From NCBI GenBank assembly GCA_020558355.1, contig JAJCKG010000010.1, positions 1 through 64,000 on the forward strand: a stretch of 64,000 nucleotides of DNA. Direction: 5' to 3'. This document shows positions 45,249 to 54,697 of the stretch, in pieces (positions within the stretch are counted from its first letter, which is position 1; the number at the start of each line of letters is the position of its first letter). A program made the translations under genes and the position numbers. Source of the DNA: a bacterium 210820-DFI.6.37. Lineage in GTDB: Bacteria > Bacillota > Clostridia > Peptostreptococcales > Anaerovoracaceae. The notes beneath the pieces were generated by a model, which ran no database searches, was not told the DNA's origin, and saw only the letters and a program-made list of their open reading frames with translations.

Positions 45249-45612
45249 TTATTCCTCCGGTAATTGAACCAAACCTTGTTTTTTCAAGGTATATTATAAT
45301 ATAGAGGACAGAAAAATCATACTGATTTTTACCGCGAAGTGAAAAAGTCAGATTCCGCGAAAACGCGCGGAAAAGATTTAATCTGTGAGAAAAGGGTATA
45401 TATATAGGAAGTTTTTTTAAAATAAAAGGACTTATAGAATGATTTGTGTTATAATACATTCTATCTTTTGAGACAGATTTACCAAAAGTTACTATGAAAA
45501 CAAACGTTTAGAACCGACCGTTTGTGGTATAAGTGGTAACAGCGTTCCTGGATTTTGAAAGACGCGTTGTGTCAAAAGAGAACGCCAAAACTTTTAACAA
45601 AATGAGGTAATT
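45249..45612. other. 364-bp AT-rich intergenic region with divergent promoters
   Basis: No gene seen. CCTTGTTTTTTCAAGG (near 45277-45292) forms a hairpin on the YkgJ-like side. TATAAT at 45450-45455 is preceded by TGTGT but lacks a good -35; it could serve the large activase gene, leaving a leader of about 150 nt. The long leader hints at post-transcriptional control, but I cannot assign a riboswitch. Confidence 0.4.
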
Positions 45613-48600
45613 ATGAAATTAGGTATTGATGTAGGATCAACAACTGTAAAACTAGTATTGCTGGACAATAACGAAGAGATTTTATACAGCAGATATGAAC
45701 GCCATATGTCCAATGTATTTGAGACAGTGGCAGCGTTGCTTGCGGACTTACATAATGAATATCCGGATTCAGAGATTAAAGCGGTTATAACTGGTTCAGG
45801 AGGTCTGTCCCTGTCGCAGCTTTTAAAGATTCCATTTGAACAGGAAGTGGTGACATGCAGCGCGGCGGTGGAGGCGCTGATCCCGGAAACGGATGTGGCT
45901 ATCGAGCTTGGGGGCGAAGACGCGAAGATCACGTTTTATGGACAGACTGTAGAGCAGAGAATGAACGGTACCTGCGCGGGCGGAACGGGAGCCTTTATCG
46001 ATCAGATGGCTGTGCTTCTGAGCACGGACGCGGGAGGACTCAATGAAGCCGCTAAAAAGCATAAGATGATCTATCCTATTGCGGCCCGGTGCGGTGTGTT
46101 TGCCAAGACCGATATCCAGCCGCTGATTAATGAGGGAGCTGAGATCGAAGATCTCTCCGCTTCCATTTTCCAGGCAGTCGTAAATCAGACCATCAGCGGT
46201 CTGGCCTGCGGCAGGACAATCAAAGGAAAAGTAGCGTTTCTTGGCGGGCCATTATCCTTCCTTTCTGAGCTTAGACAGCGGTTTATCGAGACGCTGGAAT
46301 TATCAGAGGAAGATGTGATATTCCCAAGGGATTCCAAATTCTTCGTGGCCATTGGAGCCGCTATGAGGGCAGAAAAGTACGAGGCGGTTTCTCTTACTGA
46401 GATCGTTTCCCGGATTCAGAACGCGGACGCGGCAAGTCTGTCCGACACAAAGCATGTAGAGCCTCTTTTCAAAGATCACAATGAATATGAGGCGTTTGTC
46501 CAGCGTCATAAAAAGGACGCGATTAAGAAAAAGGACATCAAAAAGGTTAAGGGAAAGGTCTTTTTAGGTATTGACGCGGGGTCTACCACGACAAAGGCGG
46601 CCCTGATTGATGATGAGAAAAATCTGATTTATTCCTTTTATAAGAATAATGAGGGCAAGCCTATTGACGCTTGTATGACCATGCTCAGGGAACTGTATTC
46701 CAAACTTCCAAAAGACGCGTTCATTGGAAACGCGACGGTTACAGGCTATGGGGAGGGTCTAATCAAATCCGCCTTCAAAGTGGATCTGGGTGAGATCGAG
46801 ACCATGGCTCATTATAAAGGGGCGGAAGAATTTCTGCCGGGTGTGGAATTTATCCTGGACATTGGCGGACAGGATATGAAGTGCATGAAGATCAGGGATA
46901 ACGCGATCTACAATATTATGCTGAATGAAGCCTGTTCTTCCGGATGCGGCTCTTTCATCGAAACCTACGCAAAGTCTGTGAATATGGATGTGCGGACCTT
47001 TGCCAGGGAAGCGCTTTTCGCGGAGGCCCCGGTAGACCTGGGAACAAGATGCACAGTATTTATGAACTCCAAAGTAAAACAGGCGCAGAAAGAAGGCGCT
47101 ACCATTGGAGATATTTCCGCAGGGCTGTCTTATTCAGTTATTAAAAACGCTCTGTACAAAGTAATTAAATTGAGGAACCCGGATGAAGCGGGTGAAAAGA
47201 TTGTGGTGCAGGGCGGAACTTTCCTGAATGACGCGGTTCTCCGCAGCATCGAACGGATCATAGGAAAAGACGTGGTGCGTCCGGATATCTCCGGGATTAT
47301 GGGCGCTTATGGCGCGGCGATCATCGCCAGGGAGCAATATGTAGAAGACACCGAGTCTTCGATTCTGAAGCTGAATGAAATGGATTCTTTTACTGTAAAG
47401 AATACCCATACCAGATGCAAAGGCTGTGAAAACAACTGTCTTCTCACAATTAACCAATTCAATGACGGCAGCCGTTTTATCACGGGAAACCGCTGTGAAA
47501 AGGGGGAAGGAAAGAGCAGTGAAGAAAATCAGCTTCCAAACCTGTATGAATATAAATTTCAGCGGCTCTTCAGCTACAAGCCACTCAGTGAAGCGGACTC
47601 TATACGAGGAACGGTAGGAATACCGAGAGTTCTGAATATGTATGAAAACTATCCGTTCTGGTTTACCTTCTTCACAGAGCTGGGATTTCGGGTCCAGCTT
47701 TCTCCGGCTTCCAGCAAGGAGCTGTATGAAAGCGGGATGGAAACCATTTCTTCCGATACGGCCTGTTATCCGGCAAAGCTGGTTCACGGGCATATCAAGT
47801 GGCTGGTGGAGCATGGCGTACGGTGGATTTTTTATCCAAGCGTCAATTATGAGAGGAATGAAGACCCAACAGCGCCAAATCACTACAATTGTCCGATTGT
47901 GGCAACGTACCCGGAAGTAATCGCTGGAAATATGGATGATGTTTTTGAGTCCTATGGCGTAACCTTTACCCATCCGTTCCTGCCGTATGACAATGATGAA
48001 TTCCTTGCCCGGGAAATGATGGCGGTGTTAAAACACACCGGCGTTACAAAGACGCAGGTGCAAAACGCAGTAAACGCGGGTCGAGCGGAGTCCAAGCGAT
48101 TTAAGGATGATATAAAGAAAAAGGGCGAGTACGCTCTGCGCTACGCGAGGGAAAACAAGAAAAAGACCGTAATTCTGGCCGGACGTCCATATCATCTGGA
48201 TCCGGAAATCAATCACGGCATCGATAAGATCATCAGTTCCTTTGATATGGTCATTGTAACGGAAGATTCCATTGCGCATCTTGGCAAGCTGGAGCGGCCG
48301 ATCCGGGTTCTGGATCAGTGGATGTATCATTCCAGACTGTACAAGGCGGCCCAGTTCGCGGGAACTACAGATGATGTGGAGCTGGTACAGCTCAACTCCT
48401 TTGGATGCGGTCTGGACGCGGTAACGACAGATCAGGTGGAAGAGATCACCAAGAAAAACAACAAGCTTTATACTGTTTTGAAAATTGACGAGGGCTCTAA
48501 TCTGGGAGCCGCGAGGATTCGAATCCGTTCACTGAAGGCGGCTATGGATGAGCGCGAGAAAAATAATATTAAACATGTGGAACATAACGCGCCTTTTGAA

Positions 48601-49881
48601 AGAGAGATCTTTACCGAAGAGATGCGCAAGGATTACACGATTCTGATTCCGGAAATGTCTCCGATCCACTTCCAGTTTGTAGAGGCGGTGATGAGAAAAT
48701 CCGGTTATCACGCGGTGCTGCTTCCTACGGTAGACAAAAACGCGGTAGAGGAAGGACTGAAATACATAAATAATGACGCCTGCTATCCTACGATTGTAAG
48801 TCTGGGACAGATCATTTCCTATCTGAAGTCAGGAAATCTGGATCTCAATAAAACAGCGGTTGTTATGAGCCAGACAGGAGGACAGTGCAGAGCCAGCAAT
48901 TATGTGTCGCTGCTTCGTAAGGCGCTGAAGGATCTGGGGATGGAGCAGATTCCGGTTATTTCAATCAATATGGCCGGCCTTGAAACCAACCCGGGCTTTA
49001 AGTTCAGCGCAGGGATGATCAAGCGTATGCTGATGGCGCTGGTTTATGGAGATGTATTTATGCGGATTCTCTATGCCACAAGACCTTATGAACAGGAACA
49101 GGGGGCCGCTGACGCGCTTTTCCGGAAATGGTCTGACGCGGCCCGTGAAAATATCATTCAGGGCAATATGAGAGTATTCAAAAAACAGCTGGCGCGGATC
49201 GTTCATGATTTTGATACGCTTCCCCTGCGGGATATAAAAAAACCGAAGGTTGGCGTTGTCGGTGAGATTCTGGTAAAATATCATCCTAATGCCAATAACG
49301 ACATCGTGGGCATTATCGAGCGGGAAGGCGGCGAAGCCGTAGTTCTGGATCTGATCGACTTCCTCATGTACGGTATGCACAGCAAAAAGTTCAACTACGA
49401 GCACCTGTCAGGCACTTACAAGCAGATGCTGGGCAATCAGATCGCGATTAAGGTATTGGAGCATTTCAGAAAACCAGCGAGAAAGGCGTTGAGAGCCAGC
49501 AAACGATTTGAAGAGCCTATGTATATCGAGGACATCGCGAAAAAGGCCAGCGAGGTAGTTTCCATCGGAAACCAGTGCGGCGAAGGATGGCTGCTGACGG
49601 GAGAAATGGTAGACCTGATTGACAGCGGCGTTGAAAATATCGTCTGTATGCAGCCTTTCGCGTGTCTGCCTAACCACGTAACAGGAAAGGGCGTTATGAA
49701 GCCGATGCGCAAGCGCAATCCAAGGGCTAATATCGCGGCCATCGACTATGATCCGGGCGCCAGCGATGTAAACCAGCTGAACCGAATCAAGCTGATGATG
49801 GCTACGGCATACAAGAACATGGAAAAATCTCTGGCAGAAGGAGAACAGATGGAGACCGTGGAGCTGAAAGAAGCGGAATAA
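45613..49881 (+). CDS. Giant 2-hydroxyacyl-CoA dehydratase activase-like protein
   Basis: A 1422-residue fusion. Two ASKHA ATPase domains begin at GIDVGSTTVKLVLLD (residue 3) and GIDAGSTTTKAALID (about 318). In the second, EACSSGCGSFIE (C440, C444) supplies the cluster-binding cysteines known from the HgdC/BadG activators, which inject an electron into dehydratases at ATP cost. A DUF2229 domain begins near 671, and an HgdB-like region near 850 contains GRPYHLDPEINHGI and later SQTGGQCRASNY. Such long fusions are common in Clostridia and lack a proven substrate. No separate dehydratase or CoA-transferase genes are adjacent. Confidence 0.88.
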   Translation: MKLGIDVGSTTVKLVLLDNNEEILYSRYERHMSNVFETVAALLADLHNEYPDSEIKAVITGSGGLSLSQLLKIPFEQEVVTCSAAVEALIPETDVAIELGGEDAKITFYGQTVEQRMNGTCAGGTGAFIDQMAVLLSTDAGGLNEAAKKHKMIYPIAARCGVFAKTDIQPLINEGAEIEDLSASIFQAVVNQTISGLACGRTIKGKVAFLGGPLSFLSELRQRFIETLELSEEDVIFPRDSKFFVAIGAAMRAEKYEAVSLTEIVSRIQNADAASLSDTKHVEPLFKDHNEYEAFVQRHKKDAIKKKDIKKVKGKVFLGIDAGSTTTKAALIDDEKNLIYSFYKNNEGKPIDACMTMLRELYSKLPKDAFIGNATVTGYGEGLIKSAFKVDLGEIETMAHYKGAEEFLPGVEFILDIGGQDMKCMKIRDNAIYNIMLNEACSSGCGSFIETYAKSVNMDVRTFAREALFAEAPVDLGTRCTVFMNSKVKQAQKEGATIGDISAGLSYSVIKNALYKVIKLRNPDEAGEKIVVQGGTFLNDAVLRSIERIIGKDVVRPDISGIMGAYGAAIIAREQYVEDTESSILKLNEMDSFTVKNTHTRCKGCENNCLLTINQFNDGSRFITGNRCEKGEGKSSEENQLPNLYEYKFQRLFSYKPLSEADSIRGTVGIPRVLNMYENYPFWFTFFTELGFRVQLSPASSKELYESGMETISSDTACYPAKLVHGHIKWLVEHGVRWIFYPSVNYERNEDPTAPNHYNCPIVATYPEVIAGNMDDVFESYGVTFTHPFLPYDNDEFLAREMMAVLKHTGVTKTQVQNAVNAGRAESKRFKDDIKKKGEYALRYARENKKKTVILAGRPYHLDPEINHGIDKIISSFDMVIVTEDSIAHLGKLERPIRVLDQWMYHSRLYKAAQFAGTTDDVELVQLNSFGCGLDAVTTDQVEEITKKNNKLYTVLKIDEGSNLGAARIRIRSLKAAMDEREKNNIKHVEHNAPFEREIFTEEMRKDYTILIPEMSPIHFQFVEAVMRKSGYHAVLLPTVDKNAVEEGLKYINNDACYPTIVSLGQIISYLKSGNLDLNKTAVVMSQTGGQCRASNYVSLLRKALKDLGMEQIPVISINMAGLETNPGFKFSAGMIKRMLMALVYGDVFMRILYATRPYEQEQGAADALFRKWSDAARENIIQGNMRVFKKQLARIVHDFDTLPLRDIKKPKVGVVGEILVKYHPNANNDIVGIIEREGGEAVVLDLIDFLMYGMHSKKFNYEHLSGTYKQMLGNQIAIKVLEHFRKPARKALRASKRFEEPMYIEDIAKKASEVVSIGNQCGEGWLLTGEMVDLIDSGVENIVCMQPFACLPNHVTGKGVMKPMRKRNPRANIAAIDYDPGASDVNQLNRIKLMMATAYKNMEKSLAEGEQMETVELKEAE

Positions 49882-49934
49882 GCCGCTATGAAGGGTACAA
49901 AACCGCGGCTTTGTAGAATCCGCTTGAACCCTAC

Positions 49935-49963
49935 TTGAAATCAGGCGGATTCTCATGTATACT
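49935..49963 (+). promoter_or_regulatory. Promoter of yebC
   Basis: TTGAAA, 17-bp spacer, TATACT. The -35 lies in the loop of an inverted repeat (AGAATCCGC with GCGGATTCT) that has no T tract. Confidence 0.7.
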
Positions 49964-50000
49964 ATAAAAGCGAAATTAATTATATGAAGGAGGTGTCTTG

Positions 50001-50729
50001 ATGGGAAGACACGGTACAATAGCAGGAAGAAAAGCAGCACAGGACTCAAAGAGAGCGGCAATGTTCACAAAATACGCGAAGGCAATTACAGTAGCGGCCA
50101 AAGACGGTGGAGATCCTGAATATAACGCGGGCCTGCGAGTCGCGATAGAAAAAGCAAAGGCAATCAGTATGCCTAATGATAACATTCAGAGAGCGATCAA
50201 AAAAGGAACGGGAGAACTGGAAGGCGCTTCATATGAAGAACTGTCCTTTGAAGGATACGGCGCGGGCGGAGTAGCCATCATCGTTGACTGTCTGACGGAC
50301 AACACGAACAGGTCCACTTCCTTTGTAAGATCCACTTTTGATAAGCATGGCGGCAATCTTGGAACACCAGGCTGTGTATCCTATATGTTTTCAAGAAAAG
50401 GCGTTCTGATTATCGAAAAGAATGATGAGATCGATGAGGACGCGCTGATGGAGGCGGCTCTGGAAGCAGGCGCGGATGATATGGAGACCGCGGAGGACAG
50501 CTTTACCATTTATACAGAACCAAACGCCTATACGGATGTATATCAGGCTCTGGCAGAGGCTGGCTACGAATTTGTAGAATCGGATGTTGAAATGGTTCCG
50601 TCCATGGAAAGCGCGCCGACAGATGAAAACGACATCAAAAAGCTGAGAAAGCTGATTGATATTCTGGAAGATAACGATGATGTACAGAAAGTACATACAA
50701 ACTGCGGTATCGATCTTTACGCGGAATAA
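50001..50729 (+). CDS. yebC: YebC/PmpR family protein
   Basis: A 242-residue protein of the YebC family. MGRHGTIAGRKAAQDSKRAA at the start and PNDNIQRAIKKG, YEGYG-type and TDNTNRS segments are diagnostic. The family was named a transcription regulator and more recently linked to translation of proline stretches. The ATG at 50001 is seven bases after AGGAGG; a TTG codon just upstream in frame is ignored. Confidence 0.95.
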   Translation: MGRHGTIAGRKAAQDSKRAAMFTKYAKAITVAAKDGGDPEYNAGLRVAIEKAKAISMPNDNIQRAIKKGTGELEGASYEELSFEGYGAGGVAIIVDCLTDNTNRSTSFVRSTFDKHGGNLGTPGCVSYMFSRKGVLIIEKNDEIDEDALMEAALEAGADDMETAEDSFTIYTEPNAYTDVYQALAEAGYEFVESDVEMVPSMESAPTDENDIKKLRKLIDILEDNDDVQKVHTNCGIDLYAE

Positions 50730-50743
50730 TTAAATATATCCTA

Positions 50744-50772
50744 TTGCAGAGTAGCAAATGATTTGCTATAAT
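50744..50772 (+). promoter_or_regulatory. Promoter with spacer palindrome downstream of yebC
   Basis: TTGCAG, 17-bp spacer, TATAAT. A perfect palindrome AGCAAATGATTTGCT (50753-50767) fills the spacer, suggesting an operator. The transcript could cover the 6S RNA and the channel gene. Confidence 0.6.
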
Positions 50773-50895
50773 AGTAAACGATTTAAAGCGATACACGAAA
50801 CGGTATCCGAAAACAGGATATGACGCCTGGATTTGGAAATGGAATTGATGTTTATTTCATCAGGGAAAAGCATACAATACTAATAAATCCTGAAG

Positions 50896-51058
50896 TGTTC
50901 GTTGGGAATCTATAATTCAACCTACGTTTTAACATTGGGAGTCCGGAGTTTCCGGCAGCGGATGTCAGGCCGCCTTCTGAGCGGAAGACAGATGCGGGAA
51001 CAGGGCACCCCCCTATCGAAGATAGGGCGTGAATTATATTCTCGACGGCATGTCGGGA
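50896..51058 (+). ncRNA. ssrS: 6S RNA (SsrS), Firmicutes type
   Basis: A long rod: GAATCTATAATTCA near 50907 pairs with TGAATTATATTC near 51030. Inside are sequence blocks I recall from clostridial 6S RNA: AACCTACGTTTT, TTGGGAGTC, GCCTTCTGAGCGGAAG (an apical hairpin) and AGGGCACCCCCCTA, closing with AGATAGGG. Length of about 165 nt fits. 6S RNA binds the SigA RNA polymerase as an open-promoter mimic. A T tract follows at 51062. Ends are approximate. Confidence 0.72.
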
Positions 51059-51106
51059 TTCTTCTTTTTTTGATACATTTGATACAGGAAATGGAGCAGA
51101 ATATAA

Positions 51107-51937
51107 ATGAATAAAACATTAAAACCAGCGGAAATACTAGATGTTACGATTGAAACCGGTATAAATAAATCGGGAGGAAGTATCGCGAAGCTTTCGATTC
51201 TTGGATTCCTGGCCGGAGCGTTTATCGCGTTTGCGGCGGCGGCTTCCAATACAGCGGCGTTCAATCTGCTGATGGCTCCGGAGACCTTTGGACTTGGAAA
51301 AGTTCTGGCGGGATCGGTTTTTACCGCGGGTCTGATTATGGTAGTCCTGGCAGGAGGGGAGCTGTTTACCGGAAATGTTTTGATTTTCGCCGCTGTTTTG
51401 GAAAAAAAGGTTTCTCCCGCGCAAATGCTGCGCAACTGGGTCATCGTTTACATAGCTAACTTACTTGGAGCGTTGGCCGTCGCACTGATGGTTTACTACA
51501 GCGGACAGCTTTCCGGCGGAGACTCCATGCTTGGAGCTTTTACGGTAAAAGCGGCCGCGGGAAAGGTGGGACTGAGCTTTGGAAAGGCTTTTATCCTGGG
51601 GATCCTTTGCAACTGGCTGGTATGTATCGCGGTGTGGATCTCCTTCGGAGCGTCCTCTGTGGGAAGTAAGATCGCGGGTATGTTCTTTCCGATCTGGCTC
51701 TTTGTCACATCCGGTTTTGAACATAGCGTAGCTAATATGTATTTTATCCCGGCAGGGATACTGGCAAAGGGAAATGAGGCTTTCACCGCGCTTTCCGGGC
51801 TTTCGGCGGAACAGATTGGTTCGCTGACCTGGAGCGGGTTTTTTATAGACAACCTGATACCCGTCACCTTGGGCAATATTGTCGGGGGCGGAGTATTCGT
51901 CGCCATGGCCTACTGGCTTGCGTTTAAAAAAGCCTGA
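51107..51937 (+). CDS. Formate/nitrite transporter family channel
   Basis: A 276-residue, six-span FNT-family pentameric channel. Features are GFLAGAFIAFAAAASNTA near the start, GGELFTGNVL (first filter half), ILCNWLVCIAVWISFGAS and GFEHSVANMYFIP (second half with the central His). Family members carry formate, nitrite or hydrosulfide. Because the window contains a sulfur-scavenging operon, hydrosulfide should be considered, but the genes are 32 kb apart and formate is as likely. Confidence 0.92.
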   Translation: MNKTLKPAEILDVTIETGINKSGGSIAKLSILGFLAGAFIAFAAAASNTAAFNLLMAPETFGLGKVLAGSVFTAGLIMVVLAGGELFTGNVLIFAAVLEKKVSPAQMLRNWVIVYIANLLGALAVALMVYYSGQLSGGDSMLGAFTVKAAAGKVGLSFGKAFILGILCNWLVCIAVWISFGASSVGSKIAGMFFPIWLFVTSGFEHSVANMYFIPAGILAKGNEAFTALSGLSAEQIGSLTWSGFFIDNLIPVTLGNIVGGGVFVAMAYWLAFKKA

Positions 51938-52009
51938 ATAACGCCATAACAATTTCATAAAACATCGATTCAAAGCCTATATCCATTACGCGAATGGGAC
52001 TTAAAGAAG

Positions 52010-52035
52010 ATATCACACCTTTAAGGAGGTGATAT
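52010..52035 (+). promoter_or_regulatory. Hairpin that covers the panG ribosome-binding site
   Basis: ATATC-AC-ACCT pairs with AGGT-GATAT, placing AAGGAGG (52023-52029) in the loop and right arm just before the start codon. This could throttle translation of the pan operon or simply be local structure. Confidence 0.4.
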
Positions 52036-52036
52036 T

Positions 52037-52891
52037 ATGAAGCTGGGATTTATTGGTGCCGGCAAGGCGGGAAACAGCCTGGCGCGGTATTTAAAAAGTC
52101 CGGAGATTCAGATCAGCGGATTTTACAGTAAAACCGAAAAACACGCGAAGCAGGCGGCGGATCAGACAGGATCGGCCGTTTTTTATAACTTAAAAGATAT
52201 TGTTTCAGCAAGTGATATAATCTTTATAACAACTCCCGACGGCATAATTGGGGAAGTATGGGATACCATCCGAAGGGAAGCGGAACCCGGCAGTCTGCGG
52301 GGAAAAATTTTCTGTCACTGCAGCGGCAGCCTTTCCGCGGAGGTCTTTACCCATATCAGAACGTATGGGGCTTTTGGATGCAGCCTTCATCCAATGCAGG
52401 CTATCAGCGGCAAAGAGACCGACCTGACGGGAACCTTCTTTACCGCGGACGGGCAGGATGAGGCTGTAGGACAGGTAAGAAAAATGTTACAGGCAAAAGG
52501 AAATCCTGTAGGTATTATCGAATCGGAATGTAAAAAGAAATATCATATGGCAGCAAGCGCAGCCAGCAATCTGGTGGTTGGTATTGTGCAGATGGCAGTT
52601 GTCGCCCTTGAAGAATGCGGCTTTACAGAAGAAACAGCCCTTCAGATGCTGACTCCGCTTCTTCTTGGAAATATGGAAAATATCTGCGGCAAAGGAACAG
52701 CGGCAGCCCTTACAGGGCCGCTGGAGCGCGGTGACAGCCAAACGGTCAAGGGACATCTTGATCAGCTTACCGGAGAAAAAAAAGAAATTTACCGGCTTTT
52801 ATCCAAGCAGCTCTTAGAAGTTGCGCAGAAAAAAAATCAAATGAGAGATTATTCAGATCTAAAAAATTTACTGGAGGAAAAAGACCAATGA
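52037..52891 (+). CDS. panG: Rossmann/DUF2520 protein, PanG-type ketopantoate reductase candidate
   Basis: A 284-residue NAD(P)-binding protein. The N-terminal [19 protein letters not shown] is the dinucleotide-binding loop, and a DUF2520 helical domain forms the second half (HPMQAISG, then [15 protein letters not shown]). It overlaps panB by 4 bp and no classical panE is seen. From memory, PanG proteins of this type replace PanE in Francisella and some Firmicutes, giving pantoate from ketopantoate. The assignment rests on that knowledge plus operon context. Confidence 0.72.
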   Translation: MKLGFIGAGKAGNSLARYLKSPEIQISGFYSKTEKHAKQAADQTGSAVFYNLKDIVSASDIIFITTPDGIIGEVWDTIRREAEPGSLRGKIFCHCSGSLSAEVFTHIRTYGAFGCSLHPMQAISGKETDLTGTFFTADGQDEAVGQVRKMLQAKGNPVGIIESECKKKYHMAASAASNLVVGIVQMAVVALEECGFTEETALQMLTPLLLGNMENICGKGTAAALTGPLERGDSQTVKGHLDQLTGEKKEIYRLLSKQLLEVAQKKNQMRDYSDLKNLLEEKDQ

Positions 52892-53715
52892 AAAACACAA
52901 CCGCTACTTTTAAAAAGGCAAAAGAAGAACATAAAAAACTGACCATGCTTACGGCGTACGATTATTCCTTTGCGAAGATCATGGACGAAGCGGGCGTTGA
53001 CTCGATTCTGGTGGGGGATTCGGTAGGTATGGTATGCCTTGGCTACGAGGACACACTGCCTGTAACTATGGAGGATATGATCCATCATACCGCTGCCGTT
53101 TCCAGAGGAGCGAAGAACGCTCTGGTGGTTGCGGATATGCCGTTCATGTCCTATCAGACATCTGTTTATGACGCGGTGACAAACGCGGGACGCCTGATCA
53201 AGGAGGGCCGGGCCCAGGCTGTAAAGCTGGAAGGCGGATTCGAAGTGGTTGAACAGATTAAAGCCATTGTGGCAGCTTCCATACCGGTAGTTGCGCACAT
53301 CGGTCTGACTCCACAGTCTGTCAACGCGTTCGGCGGATTTAAAGTGCAGGGAAAGAGCGAAGCCGCTGCCCAAAAATTGCTGGATGAAGCCAGGGCCATT
53401 GAAGAAGCAGGCGCTTTTGCTGTAGTACTGGAATGTGTGCCGGAAAAGCTGGCGGCAAAGATCAGTGAAGCGATTTCCATTCCTACCATTGGTATCGGAG
53501 CTGGCGCCGGATGTGACGGGCAGGTACTGGTGTATCAGGATATGCTGGGACTGTTCAGCGATTTTACGCCAAAATTTGTTAAAAAATTCGCTAATGTAGG
53601 AGAGATTGTCAGAGAAGCCTTTGAAGGCTATATTAAAGAGGTGAAAGAAGGAACCTTCCCGGCAAAGGAGCATACCTACAAAATGGACGATGAAATTTTA
53701 GATAAACTGTATTAA
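52888..53715 (+). CDS. panB: 3-methyl-2-oxobutanoate hydroxymethyltransferase
   Basis: A 275-residue TIM-barrel enzyme. It transfers a hydroxymethyl group from methylene-THF to 2-oxoisovalerate, giving ketopantoate. [25 protein letters not shown] at the start, GHIGLTPQ-like [11 protein letters not shown], and [17 protein letters not shown] at the end are diagnostic. It is between panG and panC. Confidence 0.96.
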   Translation: MKNTTATFKKAKEEHKKLTMLTAYDYSFAKIMDEAGVDSILVGDSVGMVCLGYEDTLPVTMEDMIHHTAAVSRGAKNALVVADMPFMSYQTSVYDAVTNAGRLIKEGRAQAVKLEGGFEVVEQIKAIVAASIPVVAHIGLTPQSVNAFGGFKVQGKSEAAAQKLLDEARAIEEAGAFAVVLECVPEKLAAKISEAISIPTIGIGAGAGCDGQVLVYQDMLGLFSDFTPKFVKKFANVGEIVREAFEGYIKEVKEGTFPAKEHTYKMDDEILDKLY

Positions 53716-53725
53716 GAGGAGTAGA

Positions 53726-54568
53726 ATGAACATAGCTGAAACGATAAACCAAGTACGACAAACTGTAAAACTATGGAAAGGGCAGGGCCTTACGGTAGGC
53801 CTTGTTCCTACCATGGGCTTCCTTCATGAAGGGCATGAAAGTCTGATTCGTCAGTCAGTAAAGGATAATGACAGAACTGTAGTGAGTATCTTTGTAAATC
53901 CTATGCAATTTGGAAAAAATGAAGATCTGGAAACCTATCCCAGAGATTTTCAGCGGGATAGCCGGATCTGCCAGGAAGCTGGGGCAGACCTGATCTTTCA
54001 TCCCGCGCCGGAGGAAATGTACCCGCCTCAGTTTTTCACATATACAGATATGGATACCCTTACGGACGGTCTTTGCGGAAGCGGAAGACCGGGCCATTTC
54101 CGGGGCGTCTGTACCGTGGTGGGAAAGCTGTTTCACATTGCTGCGCCAGATCGGGCTTATTTTGGGCAAAAAGACGCTCAGCAGCTGGCTGTAATTAAAA
54201 AAATGGTACGGGATCTGAATTTTGACCTGGAAGTCGTAGGCTGTCCTACCGTCAGAGAAGCGGACGGACTTGCGAAAAGCTCCCGTAATTCCTATCTTTC
54301 CGAAGAAGAGAGGAAGCAGGCGCCGGTGCTGCGTCAGGCGCTGAGCTACGCGGAGGCTGCGGTCAGAGCAGGGGAGACGGACGTCAAAACAATCCGCGAT
54401 GAAATGATCCGGATGATTGAAACAAAACCTCTTGCCAGAATCGAATACATCGAGTTTGTCGATGGAGAAACCCTTCAGCCGGTCAGCCGGGTAGAAAAGC
54501 CGGCTCTTGCCGCGTTGGCTGTCCGTTTTGGAAAGACCCGGCTCATTGACAATTGCTTTTTTCAATAG
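53726..54568 (+). CDS. panC: Pantothenate synthetase
   Basis: A 280-residue ligase joining pantoate and beta-alanine. VPTMGFLHEGHESLI has the HIGH-type nucleotide motif, FVNPMQFG and YFGQKDAQQLAVI complete the active site, and GLAKSSRNSYLS is the KMSKS-like loop. panD, which makes beta-alanine, is not in the window. coaE, the last CoA step, lies 7 kb downstream. Confidence 0.96.
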   Translation: MNIAETINQVRQTVKLWKGQGLTVGLVPTMGFLHEGHESLIRQSVKDNDRTVVSIFVNPMQFGKNEDLETYPRDFQRDSRICQEAGADLIFHPAPEEMYPPQFFTYTDMDTLTDGLCGSGRPGHFRGVCTVVGKLFHIAAPDRAYFGQKDAQQLAVIKKMVRDLNFDLEVVGCPTVREADGLAKSSRNSYLSEEERKQAPVLRQALSYAEAAVRAGETDVKTIRDEMIRMIETKPLARIEYIEFVDGETLQPVSRVEKPALAALAVRFGKTRLIDNCFFQ

Positions 54569-54611
54569 CCTGCGGAGGAAAGAAAAATTAGAGAAATTTC
54601 CTAAAACAGGG

Positions 54612-54640
54612 TTGATTTATAAAATGGGTTGATGTATAGT
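54612..54640 (+). promoter_or_regulatory. Promoter of htpG
   Basis: TTGATT, 17-bp spacer and TATAGT; the CIRCE element begins 5 bp after the -10, covering the transcription start. Confidence 0.75.
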
Positions 54641-54644
54641 AATG

Positions 54645-54671
54645 TTAGCACTCAATATAAATGAGTGCTAA
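54645..54671. promoter_or_regulatory. CIRCE element, HrcA operator
   Basis: TTAGCACTC, nine spacer bases and GAGTGCTAA, a perfect match to the CIRCE consensus. It places htpG under HrcA heat-shock repression; hrcA itself is not in the window. Confidence 0.96.
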
Positions 54672-54697
54672 CATTTTTAGGATAAAGGAGAATAGAG

